Origin: Vogesella aquatica
Lineage (GTDB): Bacteria; Pseudomonadota; Gammaproteobacteria; Burkholderiales; Chromobacteriaceae
DNA: 64,000 nt
Assembly (NCBI RefSeq): GCF_028548455.1
Contig: NZ_JAQQLF010000010.1
Span: 62,001 to 126,000 of the forward strand
Direction of reading: 5' to 3'
Every line of letters begins with the position of its first letter. Positions within the stretch are counted from its first letter, which is position 1. The notes beneath the pieces are model-generated. The model ran no database searches. It was given only the letters and a program-made list of their open reading frames with translations, and was not told the origin of the DNA. The position numbers and the translations under genes were made by a program. Below are positions 33,725 through 41,673 of this stretch, one piece after another.

Positions 33725-34453
33725 TTATTCGCCAAGCGCCGTCATCACGAGGCGCTCGTTTTCTAGGTAGATCTGTGTCGGTTTGCCCTGGATGCTGTCG
33801 GGCAGGGCCTGCTCGATGGTGCGATAGACACCGGCAATCGATATCAGCTCGGCTTGCATGCTTTGCACAAAGATGCGCGCCTGGGTGTTGCCACGGGCAC
33901 CGGCAAGCGCACGGCCACGCATGGGGGCATAAACATGGATGCTGCCGTCTGCAATCAACTCGGCGCCGACATTCACCGTCGCCAGTACGACCAGATCACC
34001 CCCTTTGGCGTAGATCTGCTGGCCCGCGCGTACCGGGCGATCCACGATCAGGGTAGTGGCCGGCGCGGGGGCTGCTGCGGGCGTGGCAGGGGCGGGCGGC
34101 TCGCTGGCGGCTGGCAGTGCCAGCTCGCTACGCGGGCTTGCACTGGTATTGACGTAGGCCAGGCCATGCTGGCGGGCGATCTCGGCCACGGCCATGTCGC
34201 GATGGCGCAGGGCAATGATGCGGATGCCTTTGGCCAGGAACAGTGCGCGAATCTGGTCCAGATCCAGGCTGGCAGGGGTGTCGATGGCATCCAGGTCCAG
34301 CAGGAAGGATTCGCTTTGCGTGGCATCTATCTTGTTGCCAAAGCGGGTTTCCAGTGCCGCCTCAAGCTGTGCGCAATCACTGCTGCGCAACAACACTGCC
34401 AGCAGATCCAGGCTGGCAGATTTGATATCAAAAAGGTTGGCCGCAGGGCTCAT
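33725..34453 (-). CDS. minC: Septum formation inhibitor MinC
   Basis: 242 residues: N-terminal FtsZ-inhibiting domain (1-105), a Pro/Ala linker (about 108-135) and the C-terminal beta-helix MinD-binding domain ([21 protein letters not shown]-rich repeats). The dispersed word GGTTGGCCGCA (34435-34445) covers codons 3-6 (Pro-Ala-Ala-Asn), an unusual place for a repeat. First gene of the min-oxyR operon. Confidence 0.93.
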   Translation of the reverse strand: MSPAANLFDIKSASLDLLAVLLRSSDCAQLEAALETRFGNKIDATQSESFLLDLDAIDTPASLDLDQIRALFLAKGIRIIALRHRDMAVAEIARQHGLAYVNTSASPRSELALPAASEPPAPATPAAAPAPATTLIVDRPVRAGQQIYAKGGDLVVLATVNVGAELIADGSIHVYAPMRGRALAGARGNTQARIFVQSMQAELISIAGVYRTIEQALPDSIQGKPTQIYLENERLVMTALGE

Positions 34454-34711
34454 TGTGTGGCTTCGCTACCGGATAGATTTAATTTATCACCGGAGTGTAA
34501 AGCTTTGGCGGCGGCCTTTCAACGCATGCATGACAGATTCGTGCACCCTGGTGGCAAAACACAAAAAGGCCTGTGGCGTTTTCGGCCTTACTGCTCTGGT
34601 AAGGTATCCCGGGGTAGCAATATTTAACGTTATTGTCATTTTATCTCACCATGATGTACTAAAAGCTGTTGTAAAAAGAGTGCCTTAGGCGCGGGGCAGG
34701 TATAACTCTGC
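34454..34711. other. Intergenic region between minC and the phasin gene
   Basis: About 260 bases upstream of both divergent genes with no open frame of note. It should carry the min operon promoter (minus strand), but I could not fix a -35/-10 pair with confidence. Confidence 0.4.
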
Positions 34712-34739
34712 TTGACTTTGCTGCACTGCAATATAGAAT
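34712..34739 (+). promoter_or_regulatory. Sigma-70 promoter of the phasin gene
   Basis: TTGACT (34712-34717), 16-base spacer, TAGAAT (34734-34739). The spacer contains TTGCTGCACTGCAA, the first of two TGC-rich palindromes. Confidence 0.6.
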
Positions 34740-34744
34740 CCGTA

Positions 34745-34761
34745 TTGCTGCAATGCAGCAA
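34745..34761 (+). promoter_or_regulatory. Candidate PhaR operator
   Basis: TTGCTGCAATGCAGCAA, a perfect palindrome with 8-base arms just downstream of the -10 box; a related imperfect copy, TTGCTGCACTGCAA, lies at 34718-34731. PhaR repressors of phasin genes bind TGC-rich palindromes near the promoter, so a PHA-responsive switch is inferred. No phaR gene is in the window. Confidence 0.55.
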
Positions 34762-34817
34762 CGAGACTAAACGACGGTTTTGCTGCTGAGTTCTCACATT
34801 CGAAAAGGATCATGTCC

Positions 34818-35390
34818 ATGTTTACCAACGCACAAGAATTTTCCGCTTTCGGTCAGGCACAGTTTGATAAAGCCGTTCGCCTGTCTTCCATTTTCCTGTC
34901 CAGCGCCGAGCGCCTGACCAATCTGCAGCTGGAAATTTCCCGCAAGCTGCTGGCTGCCAACGCTGAAACCCTGAAGCAGCTGTCCGCCATCAAGGACCCG
35001 AAAGCCTTTGCCGAATTCCAGGCCGGTCTGGCCCAGCCTAGCCTGGACAAGGCACTGACTACCGCACGCGAAGTGTACGACGCTACCCTGGTGACCCAGA
35101 CCGAGCTGAGCTCCTTTGTGGAAGAGCAGGTTGCCGAAACCAACAAGCAGGTGCTGGATGTGCTGGACCGTTTTGCCAAAAACGCACCGGCCGGCTCCGA
35201 GCCTGCTGTGCAGGCGCTGAAAAACCTGGTGACTTCCAGCAGCGCTGCTTTTGAAAATGCGTCCAAAACCGCCAAGAAAGTCGGTTCCGAGTTTGCCGAA
35301 GCCAGCGTAGAAGCTGCCGAAACATCCGCCAAGGCTGCGAGTGCTGCCGTTAGCCGCGCTCGCAAGGCCCCGGCTACGCCAGCCGCCTGA
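34818..35390 (+). CDS. Phasin family protein (PHA granule-associated)
   Basis: 190 residues from ATG 34818, which has AAAAGGA at the right distance; the ATG at 34812 is too close to it. Mostly amphipathic helix (phasin_2: QFDKAVRLSSIFLSSAERLTNLQLEISRK region, shown in part as SSAERLTNLQLEISRKLL) and an Ala/Lys-rich C-terminus with basic end, as in PhaP proteins that coat polyhydroxyalkanoate granules. Alone in its unit between a palindromic promoter and a strong terminator. Confidence 0.9.
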   Translation: MFTNAQEFSAFGQAQFDKAVRLSSIFLSSAERLTNLQLEISRKLLAANAETLKQLSAIKDPKAFAEFQAGLAQPSLDKALTTAREVYDATLVTQTELSSFVEEQVAETNKQVLDVLDRFAKNAPAGSEPAVQALKNLVTSSSAAFENASKTAKKVGSEFAEASVEAAETSAKAASAAVSRARKAPATPAA

Positions 35391-35406
35391 TTCGCCGGCG
35401 CTGCAT

Positions 35407-35434
35407 GAAAAAGCCCGCTTCGGCGGGCTTTTTC
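35407..35434. terminator. Terminator after the phasin gene
   Basis: AAAAAGCCCGC-TTCG-GCGGGCTTTTT, usable from both strands; the minus-strand gene that follows ends right beside it. Confidence 0.88.
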
Positions 35435-35438
35435 CATG

Positions 35439-36104
35439 CTATGTGCCCGTGCGTGGGAGCAGGCTGTCGAACAGCTTTCTGGCGGGGTCGCCCAACTCCA
35501 GGGCCAGCGCCAGCAGCGTGGCTAGCGTCAGGGCGTAGTGGGCTTGCTGTTGCGGTGGCTGGCGGAAACTGTTCAGCACGCTCTGCGCGTCATCGGGTAG
35601 CTGGTGCACGCCATGTTGCGCCAGATAATGCCGGCATAAGGCGGCTAGCTTGTCTGCTAGCTGTTGCTGTTGACGTACCAGGCCAAGCCAGTCTATCTGG
35701 ACAGCGGCGCCATGCTGCTGGCTGGCGTGTTGCGCCAGCGCCGGCCCGGCCAGATAAAACAGGCTGTCAAAGACGCGTTTGCACAGCCCTGCCGCACCTG
35801 GCGGGCCGCAGTACAGCCAAGGTTGTTCGGGGCCGGCCAGTATTTGCAGCAAGGGCCGGCATTGCTGATGGCTGGCTGGGTCTCCCGCTACCAGCAGGGC
35901 GGTGGGGGATTGCGGCAGTGGCTGCCAAAGCAGGCATAGCTCAAGGTGGCCGGCAGGCAGGCTGTCGCCCAGCGGCAGTGGGCGGCAGTGTAGCGTGATG
36001 CCTTGCCAGATAAACGTGTCATGCCCTTGCGGCGCGCAGAGAGCAGCGAGCTCTGCGGGCAGGCGGTGAAGCAGCGTGTCGCGGTCATGACAGGGTACAG
36101 GCAT
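35439..36104 (-). CDS. Hypothetical protein, unrecognised
   Basis: 221 residues, Leu-, Gln- and Ala-rich, no signal peptide. A central part (YLAGPALAQHASQQHGAAVQ) and a helical C-terminal half with QQQQLADKLAALCRHYL suggest an alpha/beta domain followed by helices, but I cannot name a family. It starts just after the LysR gene on the same strand (8-base gap), so it may be co-transcribed with it. Confidence 0.6.
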   Translation of the reverse strand: MPVPCHDRDTLLHRLPAELAALCAPQGHDTFIWQGITLHCRPLPLGDSLPAGHLELCLLWQPLPQSPTALLVAGDPASHQQCRPLLQILAGPEQPWLYCGPPGAAGLCKRVFDSLFYLAGPALAQHASQQHGAAVQIDWLGLVRQQQQLADKLAALCRHYLAQHGVHQLPDDAQSVLNSFRQPPQQQAHYALTLATLLALALELGDPARKLFDSLLPRTGT

Positions 36105-36112
36105 GGTAGCGG

Positions 36113-37003
36113 CTAGTTAAGTTTCCATTCGAATGTCTGCAGCCGTTTGATGAACCAAGCCAGGGCCTGGCCGGGCTGGCTTTCTTTCCATGCATAGTGC
36201 AGCTGGACTGGCGCGCGTTTTTCTTCTACTTCCTTGATCACCAGGCGGCCGGCAGCAACATCGTCATGGATGCGGCAAAGTGGCAGGAAACCTACTCCAA
36301 GGCCGGCGCGTTGAACAGCAATTTTGTCTTCTACTGTGGCAACGGTCAGACGGCTTTGACCTTCTTGTATCGAAACGCTGCGCGGCGGCAAACTGCGTGA
36401 TGTATCTGCGGCCACCGCCACACGATATCGGCGTATCAGATGCTGCGGTATCGGCTCTTCTGCCTGCGCCAGGGGGTGGTCGGGTGCGACACAGAATACA
36501 AACTTGGTCTTGCCCATGCTGCGGGTCTGGAATACGCCACCCTGGCTGTTTTCTGTGGCACCTATCGCCAGATCGGCGCGGCCGTCTACCAGGGCGTCCC
36601 AGGTGCCGCCGAATACCTCGCGTGTGATACGCAGCTCGGTATCCGCCTCTAGCTGGTTGAACTCTTCCAGTAACAGCAGCACATCGTCAAAGAACAGCAG
36701 GTCGGACATGGCAATGCGCAGCTCGCCCTCCCAGCCGGTAGCGTGGGTTTTGACGCGGCTTTCTATCATGGCCGCCGAGTCCAGCAAGGAGCGGCCTTCC
36801 TTCAGTAGCAGCTCGCCGGTAGAGGTCAGCCTGGCTTTGTGGCCGCTGCGGTCAAACAGCTGCACGTTCAGGTCTTGCTCCAGCTTTTGCACACTGTAAG
36901 TAATGGCAGAAGGTACGCGGTATAGCTCTTCTGCGGCAGCGGCAAAGCTGCCACGGCGGTCGATGGCGTCCAGCACCATCAGGGCATCGAGAGAAAGTTT
37001 CAT
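36113..37003 (-). CDS. LysR-family transcriptional regulator
   Basis: 296 residues. Helix-turn-helix GSFAAAAEELYRVPSAITYSVQKLE (first residues 18-42, shown as FAAAAEELYRVPSAITYSV), then a substrate-binding domain. It is divergent from a flavodoxin-fold oxidoreductase gene about 230 bases away, the usual layout for a LysR protein and its target. Confidence 0.9.
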   Translation of the reverse strand: MKLSLDALMVLDAIDRRGSFAAAAEELYRVPSAITYSVQKLEQDLNVQLFDRSGHKARLTSTGELLLKEGRSLLDSAAMIESRVKTHATGWEGELRIAMSDLLFFDDVLLLLEEFNQLEADTELRITREVFGGTWDALVDGRADLAIGATENSQGGVFQTRSMGKTKFVFCVAPDHPLAQAEEPIPQHLIRRYRVAVAADTSRSLPPRSVSIQEGQSRLTVATVEDKIAVQRAGLGVGFLPLCRIHDDVAAGRLVIKEVEEKRAPVQLHYAWKESQPGQALAWFIKRLQTFEWKLN

Positions 37004-37237
37004 CTTCAGAATATCTGAAAAAAAGTGTCAGAAAGTTACGCTATATCCATCACCGGCTCAGCAATATACTGCCATTCACCGTTTACTGCAGTACAAAGCA
37101 TTGGTTTGTCAGCCATTTTTGATATTGGCACGGCCAACTTGCTATTGCCAGATTTTCTGAACTAGCGTGCTGCTGACTTGCCGCGCTGCTGGCCGCCTCA
37201 CGCTATGACTTCGTTCTATTTATATAAGGGAAATGCG

Positions 37238-37792
37238 ATGACTACCAAGCTTGCCGTTGTTTACCACAGTGGTTATGGCCACACCGCCAAGGTAGCAGAA
37301 CATGTAGCCGAGGGCGCGCGTGCCCACGCCGAGGTAGTACTGTTCAATGCAGACGAGGCCACTGCACGCATCGACGAATTGGCCGCATTCGACGCTATCG
37401 TATTTGGCGCCCCTACCTATATGGGCAGCGTATCGGCACCGTTCAAAGCCTTCATGGATGCCAGCGCCAAGGTGTGGTACAGCCAGGGCTGGAAAGACAA
37501 GATTGCCGGTGGCTTTACCGTGTCCAACAGCCCCAGTGGCGACAAGCTGAACACGCTGCAGCAGCTTTCTGTCTTTGCTGCCCAGCATAGCATGATCTGG
37601 GTAGGCACAGGCCTGATGCCGGGTGGTACTGTCGGCAGCGATATCAACCGCTACGGCAGCTCGCTGGGCCTGATGACGCGCACCGACAATGCGCCCGCCG
37701 ACGTGACGCCGGATGCGGCCGACCTGGAAACCGCCCGCCTGTTTGGTGCGCGCGTGGCGCAAAAGGTAGCGCAGTTCAAGCGCGGGGCCTGA
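37238..37792 (+). CDS. Flavodoxin-family NAD(P)H-dependent oxidoreductase (WrbA-like)
   Basis: 184 residues from ATG 37238. FMN-binding loop HSGYGHTAKVAEHV (10-23) and PTYMGSVSAPFKAFMD typical of WrbA-like quinone reductases. Probably reduces quinones by two electrons under FMN. Likely controlled by the divergent LysR gene, given the shared upstream region. Confidence 0.88.
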   Translation: MTTKLAVVYHSGYGHTAKVAEHVAEGARAHAEVVLFNADEATARIDELAAFDAIVFGAPTYMGSVSAPFKAFMDASAKVWYSQGWKDKIAGGFTVSNSPSGDKLNTLQQLSVFAAQHSMIWVGTGLMPGGTVGSDINRYGSSLGLMTRTDNAPADVTPDAADLETARLFGARVAQKVAQFKRGA

Positions 37793-37816
37793 TGCAGCCA
37801 AACTGATACAGACAAC

Positions 37817-37844
37817 AAAAAAGCCGGGTAACCCCGGCTTTTTT
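37817..37844. terminator. Bidirectional terminator between the flavodoxin gene and ppa
   Basis: AAAAAAGCCGGG and CCCGGCTTTTTT around TAAC, serving convergent genes. Confidence 0.9.
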
Positions 37845-37860
37845 GCGTGCAGCGGCAGGC

Positions 37861-38391
37861 TTAGCCTTGCTTGGCGCGCTCGATACCTTCGTTCAGCTCG
37901 CGGGTAGCGTCTTCCAGCGTGCCCCAGCCGTTGATCTTGACCCATTTGCCTTTTTCCAGATCTTTATAGTGCTCGAAGAAGTGCACCATCTGGTCGCGCA
38001 GCAGCTGTGGCAGGTCTTCCAGTTTCTGGATGTCCTTGTACATCGGGCACAGTTTTTCTACCGGCACGGCGATCAGCTTGGCATCCACGCCACCGTCGTC
38101 TTCCATCTTGATCAGGCCAAGGGCGCGTACACGGATCAGCACGCCTGGTGGCAGCGGGAACGGGGTAACTACCAGTACGTCTACCGGGTCGCCGTCACCG
38201 GCGATGGTTTGCGGCACGAAACCGTAGTTGGCCGGGTAGAACATGGAGGTGCCCATGAAGCGGTCTACACACAGGGCGCCGGTTTCTTTGTCGAATTCGT
38301 ATTTGATCGGGGCGCTGTTGGCGGAGATCTCGATCACAACGTTGATGTCGTTGGGCATGTCCTTGCCCGGGCTGATCAGGTCGATATTCAT
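37861..38391 (-). CDS. ppa: Inorganic pyrophosphatase
   Basis: 176 residues, family I soluble enzyme. The metal-site motif DGDPVDVLVV is intact, along with YNFGFVPQT-like YGFVPQTIAGDGDP. It hydrolyses pyrophosphate to drive biosynthesis. Single-gene unit divergent from coq7. Confidence 0.95.
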   Translation of the reverse strand: MNIDLISPGKDMPNDINVVIEISANSAPIKYEFDKETGALCVDRFMGTSMFYPANYGFVPQTIAGDGDPVDVLVVTPFPLPPGVLIRVRALGLIKMEDDGGVDAKLIAVPVEKLCPMYKDIQKLEDLPQLLRDQMVHFFEHYKDLEKGKWVKINGWGTLEDATRELNEGIERAKQG

Positions 38392-38497
38392 ACGCGGTGT
38401 CCTTGTTAGGGTAGGGTCGATTGAAACAAACCACGGGATTATAACAGCAGCACCGGCAAGGTATAATCGCCACTATTGATGACTGCCATAAGCCAGC

Positions 38498-39121
38498 ATG
38501 ATGCTAGACAAACTGATTACAGAATTCGACCGTGGCCTGCGCACGCTGTTTGCGCCGGCAGTGAGTAGCCGCCCCCGCCCGGACCACGCGGTAGCAGAGG
38601 CCGAGCTGACGGCAGAGGAAAAGCAACACACCATCGGCCTGATGCGCGTGAACCACTGCGGCGAGGTGTGCGCGCAGGCACTGTACCAGGGCCAGGCGCT
38701 GACGGCGCGCAACCCGGCGGCGCGCGATGCCTTGCGCCATGCGGCATTCGAAGAGGTAGAACACCTGGCCTGGACCGAGCAGCGCATCCGCGAGCTGGGT
38801 GGCCGCCCCAGCCTGCTGGGCCCGGTGTGGTACACCGGCTCGCTGGCCATTGGCGTGACTGCCGGCCTCTTGGGTGACAAGTGGAACCTGGGCTTTCTGG
38901 AAGAAACCGAAAAGCAGGTAGGCGCGCACCTGGATAGCCACCTGCAGCAGCTGCCAGACCAGGACGCCAAGAGCCGCGCCATCGTGGCGCAGATGCGTGA
39001 CGACGAGCTGAAGCACGCCGATATGGCGCACGACTTTGGCGCCGCGCCGCTGCCGCTGCCGGTAAAAGGGCTGATGAAGCTCACCGCCAAGGTGATGACC
39101 GCCACCAGCTACCGCGTGTAG
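38498..39121 (+). CDS. coq7: Demethoxyubiquinone hydroxylase Coq7
   Basis: 207 residues. Di-iron motifs are [20 protein letters not shown] and [10 protein letters not shown], the two ExxH repeats of the Coq7/UbiM-type hydroxylases. It adds the C6 hydroxyl in ubiquinone synthesis; many betaproteobacteria use it in place of UbiF. Two ATG codons in a row at 38498 and 38501. TATAAT at 38462-38467 is a probable -10. Confidence 0.94.
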   Translation: MMLDKLITEFDRGLRTLFAPAVSSRPRPDHAVAEAELTAEEKQHTIGLMRVNHCGEVCAQALYQGQALTARNPAARDALRHAAFEEVEHLAWTEQRIRELGGRPSLLGPVWYTGSLAIGVTAGLLGDKWNLGFLEETEKQVGAHLDSHLQQLPDQDAKSRAIVAQMRDDELKHADMAHDFGAAPLPLPVKGLMKLTAKVMTATSYRV

Positions 39122-39141
39122 CCGCCTGCCGTAGCAGCCAA

Positions 39142-39170
39142 CAAAAAAGCCCGCGCAAGCGGGCTTTTTT
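39142..39170. terminator. Terminator after coq7
   Basis: AAAAAAGCCCGC-GCAA-GCGGGCTTTTTT, immediately followed by the three-copy word cluster. Confidence 0.9.
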
Positions 39171-39172
39171 GT

Positions 39173-39210
39173 TGCGGCCAACCGTGCGGCCAACCCAGGG
39201 GTTGGCCGCA
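39173..39210. repeat. Cluster of three copies of the dispersed word
   Basis: TGCGGCCAACC at 39173 and 39185 and GGTTGGCCGCA at 39200 within 38 bases; the last two make an inverted pair with almost no loop. It lies between the coq7 terminator and the stop codon of the convergent antiporter gene. Confidence 0.85.
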
Positions 39211-39215
39211 CAGGC

Positions 39216-40625
39216 TCAGAAGAACACGAAAGTCAGCAGCACAAAGGTAGGAATCAGGAACAGGCAGGCCCAGCCGATGTAGGCAAAGAAGCTGGGCATG
39301 GTCACGCCGCGCTCTTCCACGATGGCTTTCACCATGAAGTTCGGCGCGTTACCGATGTAGCTGTTGGCGCCCATGAATACGGCACCCATCGAAATGGCCA
39401 TAAGGGTGCTGGCACCGTCGTGCATCAGGTGGGCGGCGTCGCCACCGGCCAGGTTGAAGAACACCAGGTAGGTCGGGGCATTATCCAGGAAGCTGGACAG
39501 CGCGCCGGTGAGCCAGAAATAGGCACCGTTTACCGGGGCACCGTCCGGGGTGGTCACCATGGACACCAGCTCGGCAAAGGCGCCGGCCTTGCCGGCTTTC
39601 AGCATGGCCAGCACCGGAATCATGGTGATGAAGATGGCGGCGAACAGCTTGGCCACCTCCAGCATCGGGCCCCAGTTGAAGGCGTTGGCCTGGCGGCAGC
39701 GGCCCGGGGTGAGCTTGAGCGACAGCAGTGTCACCGCCAGCAGCAGGATGTCGCGCACCACGTTTTGCAGCTCGATATCCAGCCCGCCAATCTGCCAGCT
39801 GATGCCCGGCTTCCAGATACCGGACAGCAGCACAGCCACCACAATGCCGCCCAGCAGCACAAAGTTCACCTTGCCCTCGATGCTGACGCGCGAATCCGGT
39901 GTCGGGTCCGGCAGCGGCGGCAGGTCTTCTTCCTTGTGGTAGTAGTAGCGGTCCAGCAGGTAGAACACCACCAGCAGGATGACGCTGGCCAGCACCATCG
40001 GTGTCAGCATATGTACCATGGTCCAGCCAAAGCCCACGCCCTTCAGGAAGCCCAGAAACAGCGGCGGGTCACCCAGTGGTGTGAGCGAGCCGCCGATGTT
40101 CGCCACCAGGAAGATGAAGAACACGAACACGTGCGTCTTGTAGCGGCGGTTGTCGTTGGCGCGCAGCAGCGGGCGGATCAGCAGCATGGCGGCGCCGGTG
40201 GTGCCGGTAAAGCTGGCCAGCACGGTGCCCACGCCCAGAAAACCGGTATTCAGCAGCGGCGAGCCGTGCAGGTTGCCGCGCAGGTAGATGCCGCCGGCCA
40301 CGGTAAACAGCGATACCAGCAGGATGATGAACGGTACGTATTCCAGCACCAGCGTGTGCGCCATTTCGTAAGCCGTGCTACCCAGCCCGTGGCTGGCGGC
40401 AAACGGTACGATGAACAGCAGTGACCACATGGCGGCAATCTTGCCGAAGTGGTGGTGCCAGACGTTGGCCGCCAATAGCGGCAGCAGGGCGATGGACAGC
40501 AGCATGCCGGCAAACGGCAGTGCCCAGGCAATGGCCAGCTCGCCGCCGTTGATGCTGGCCTGCGCAAACGCAGGTAACAGCAGCAGGGCGCCGGCCAGCA
40601 AGTGCGGCAGACGGGAGAAGTTCAT
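39216..40625 (-). CDS. Sodium:proton antiporter (NhaD/CitMHS_2-like)
   Basis: 469 residues from ATG 40625 (MNFSRLPHLLAG); the frame runs further upstream without support. About 12 membrane segments after a signal-like N-terminus. Motifs GGSLTPLGDPPLFLGFLKGV and SSFLDNAPTYLVFFNLAGG match the ion-transporter superfamily group often called sodium:proton antiporter. Substrate is inferred from the family. Confidence 0.85.
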   Translation of the reverse strand: MNFSRLPHLLAGALLLLPAFAQASINGGELAIAWALPFAGMLLSIALLPLLAANVWHHHFGKIAAMWSLLFIVPFAASHGLGSTAYEMAHTLVLEYVPFIILLVSLFTVAGGIYLRGNLHGSPLLNTGFLGVGTVLASFTGTTGAAMLLIRPLLRANDNRRYKTHVFVFFIFLVANIGGSLTPLGDPPLFLGFLKGVGFGWTMVHMLTPMVLASVILLVVFYLLDRYYYHKEEDLPPLPDPTPDSRVSIEGKVNFVLLGGIVVAVLLSGIWKPGISWQIGGLDIELQNVVRDILLLAVTLLSLKLTPGRCRQANAFNWGPMLEVAKLFAAIFITMIPVLAMLKAGKAGAFAELVSMVTTPDGAPVNGAYFWLTGALSSFLDNAPTYLVFFNLAGGDAAHLMHDGASTLMAISMGAVFMGANSYIGNAPNFMVKAIVEERGVTMPSFFAYIGWACLFLIPTFVLLTFVFF

Positions 40626-40845
40626 GGTGAATCCTGTGTTGTCGGTAACGCAGCCCGTTCCGGCGCCGGATGCGTCGTCCTTTATGGTTTGCTCTGTCAG
40701 GGGAAACCGGAAGCGCGGCAGTTTACCAGTATCTGCCGGCAGTGGGGCTATCGGGGCTTTCCCCGTGCTGTTGCGGAATGTAAACAGCTGATAGGCCAAG
40801 CAAAACGGCACCGCGTGGGAAGGCGGTGCCGGGTGGTGGGGGATG

Positions 40846-41673
40846 TCAGGCGGGCAGGGTGCTTGTCCGGGTGCCAGCCAGTAGCGCCGCCCAGCCTGGC
40901 TCGGCGGCGCTGCCATCCTTCAGCGCCACGCCGCTGCCCTGCTGCAGTGCGGCGCGAAGCAGCCACGCCAGCTTGAACGCCGCCAGCGGGTAGGGCAGGC
41001 CGGCCGGGCGCACATTGGAGATGCAGTTGCGCTCCGAGTCCATGCGGCCAACCTTGGGCGCGCTGGTGAGGTAGACGCCCAGGCTGTCCGGCGAGCTCAG
41101 GCCCGGGCGTTCGCCGATCAGCATCACCACCAGCCGGGCGCGCAGGCACTCGCCTGCTTCGTCGGCCAGCGCCACGCGGGCCTGGCTGGCGATCACCACC
41201 GGGCCGACGCTGAGCCCGGCTTCGGCCAGATAAGGCAGCGTGGCCGCCAGCAGCGGCGCGGCGTGGCTGGCGGTGGCCAGCGAAGATAGGCCGTCGCCCA
41301 CGACGAACAGCACGTCGCAACCCGCTGCCTGCTGTGCCAGCAGATGGGCGCGGCTGCCGGTGTGCAGCCGGCGGCCAAGGTCGGGGCGCTGCAGGTACTG
41401 CGCACGGTTGGCCGCAGCCGACTGCACCTGCAGCACGCTATGGCCAGCCTGTTGCAGCGTGGCGGCCAACGCGTCGCCATCCAGCGGGGTGTGTACTGCG
41501 TCGCGCGCCTGGGCGTGTGCCAAGGCAAAGCGCAGCGTTTCGCGGGTGGGCAGGCTGGCGCCGGCGCGGCCCAGCGCAATGCGAGCCACCGTGTGCTGGC
41601 CCAGCGCCTGCCAGCTGTCTTCGGTAATGGTGTCGGGATTGGCCGCAGGGCCGGGGAAAGGGATCACGCTCAT
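40846..41673 (-). CDS. eutC: Ethanolamine ammonia-lyase small subunit
   Basis: 275 residues. Family segments VIASQARVALADE, LIGERPGLSSPDSLGVYLT and the Asn/Cys-rich ERNCISNVRPAGLPY are present. With EutB and adenosylcobalamin it splits ethanolamine into acetaldehyde and ammonia. Start overlaps the eutB stop by 4 bases. Copies of the dispersed word lie at 41043, 41406 and 41639. Confidence 0.94.
   Translation of the reverse strand: MSVIPFPGPAANPDTITEDSWQALGQHTVARIALGRAGASLPTRETLRFALAHAQARDAVHTPLDGDALAATLQQAGHSVLQVQSAAANRAQYLQRPDLGRRLHTGSRAHLLAQQAAGCDVLFVVGDGLSSLATASHAAPLLAATLPYLAEAGLSVGPVVIASQARVALADEAGECLRARLVVMLIGERPGLSSPDSLGVYLTSAPKVGRMDSERNCISNVRPAGLPYPLAAFKLAWLLRAALQQGSGVALKDGSAAEPGWAALLAGTRTSTLPA

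Noticed and set aside
33691-33735. Extended MinD start at TTG 33735
   Set aside because: Overlaps minC and lacks a ribosome site; GTG at 33690 has AAGGAAG and gives the standard MinD N-terminus.
37125-37142. TTGGCACGGCCAACTTGC as a sigma-54 promoter for the flavodoxin gene
   Set aside because: The GG and GC elements are two bases too far apart; sigma-54 promoters tolerate almost no spacing change.
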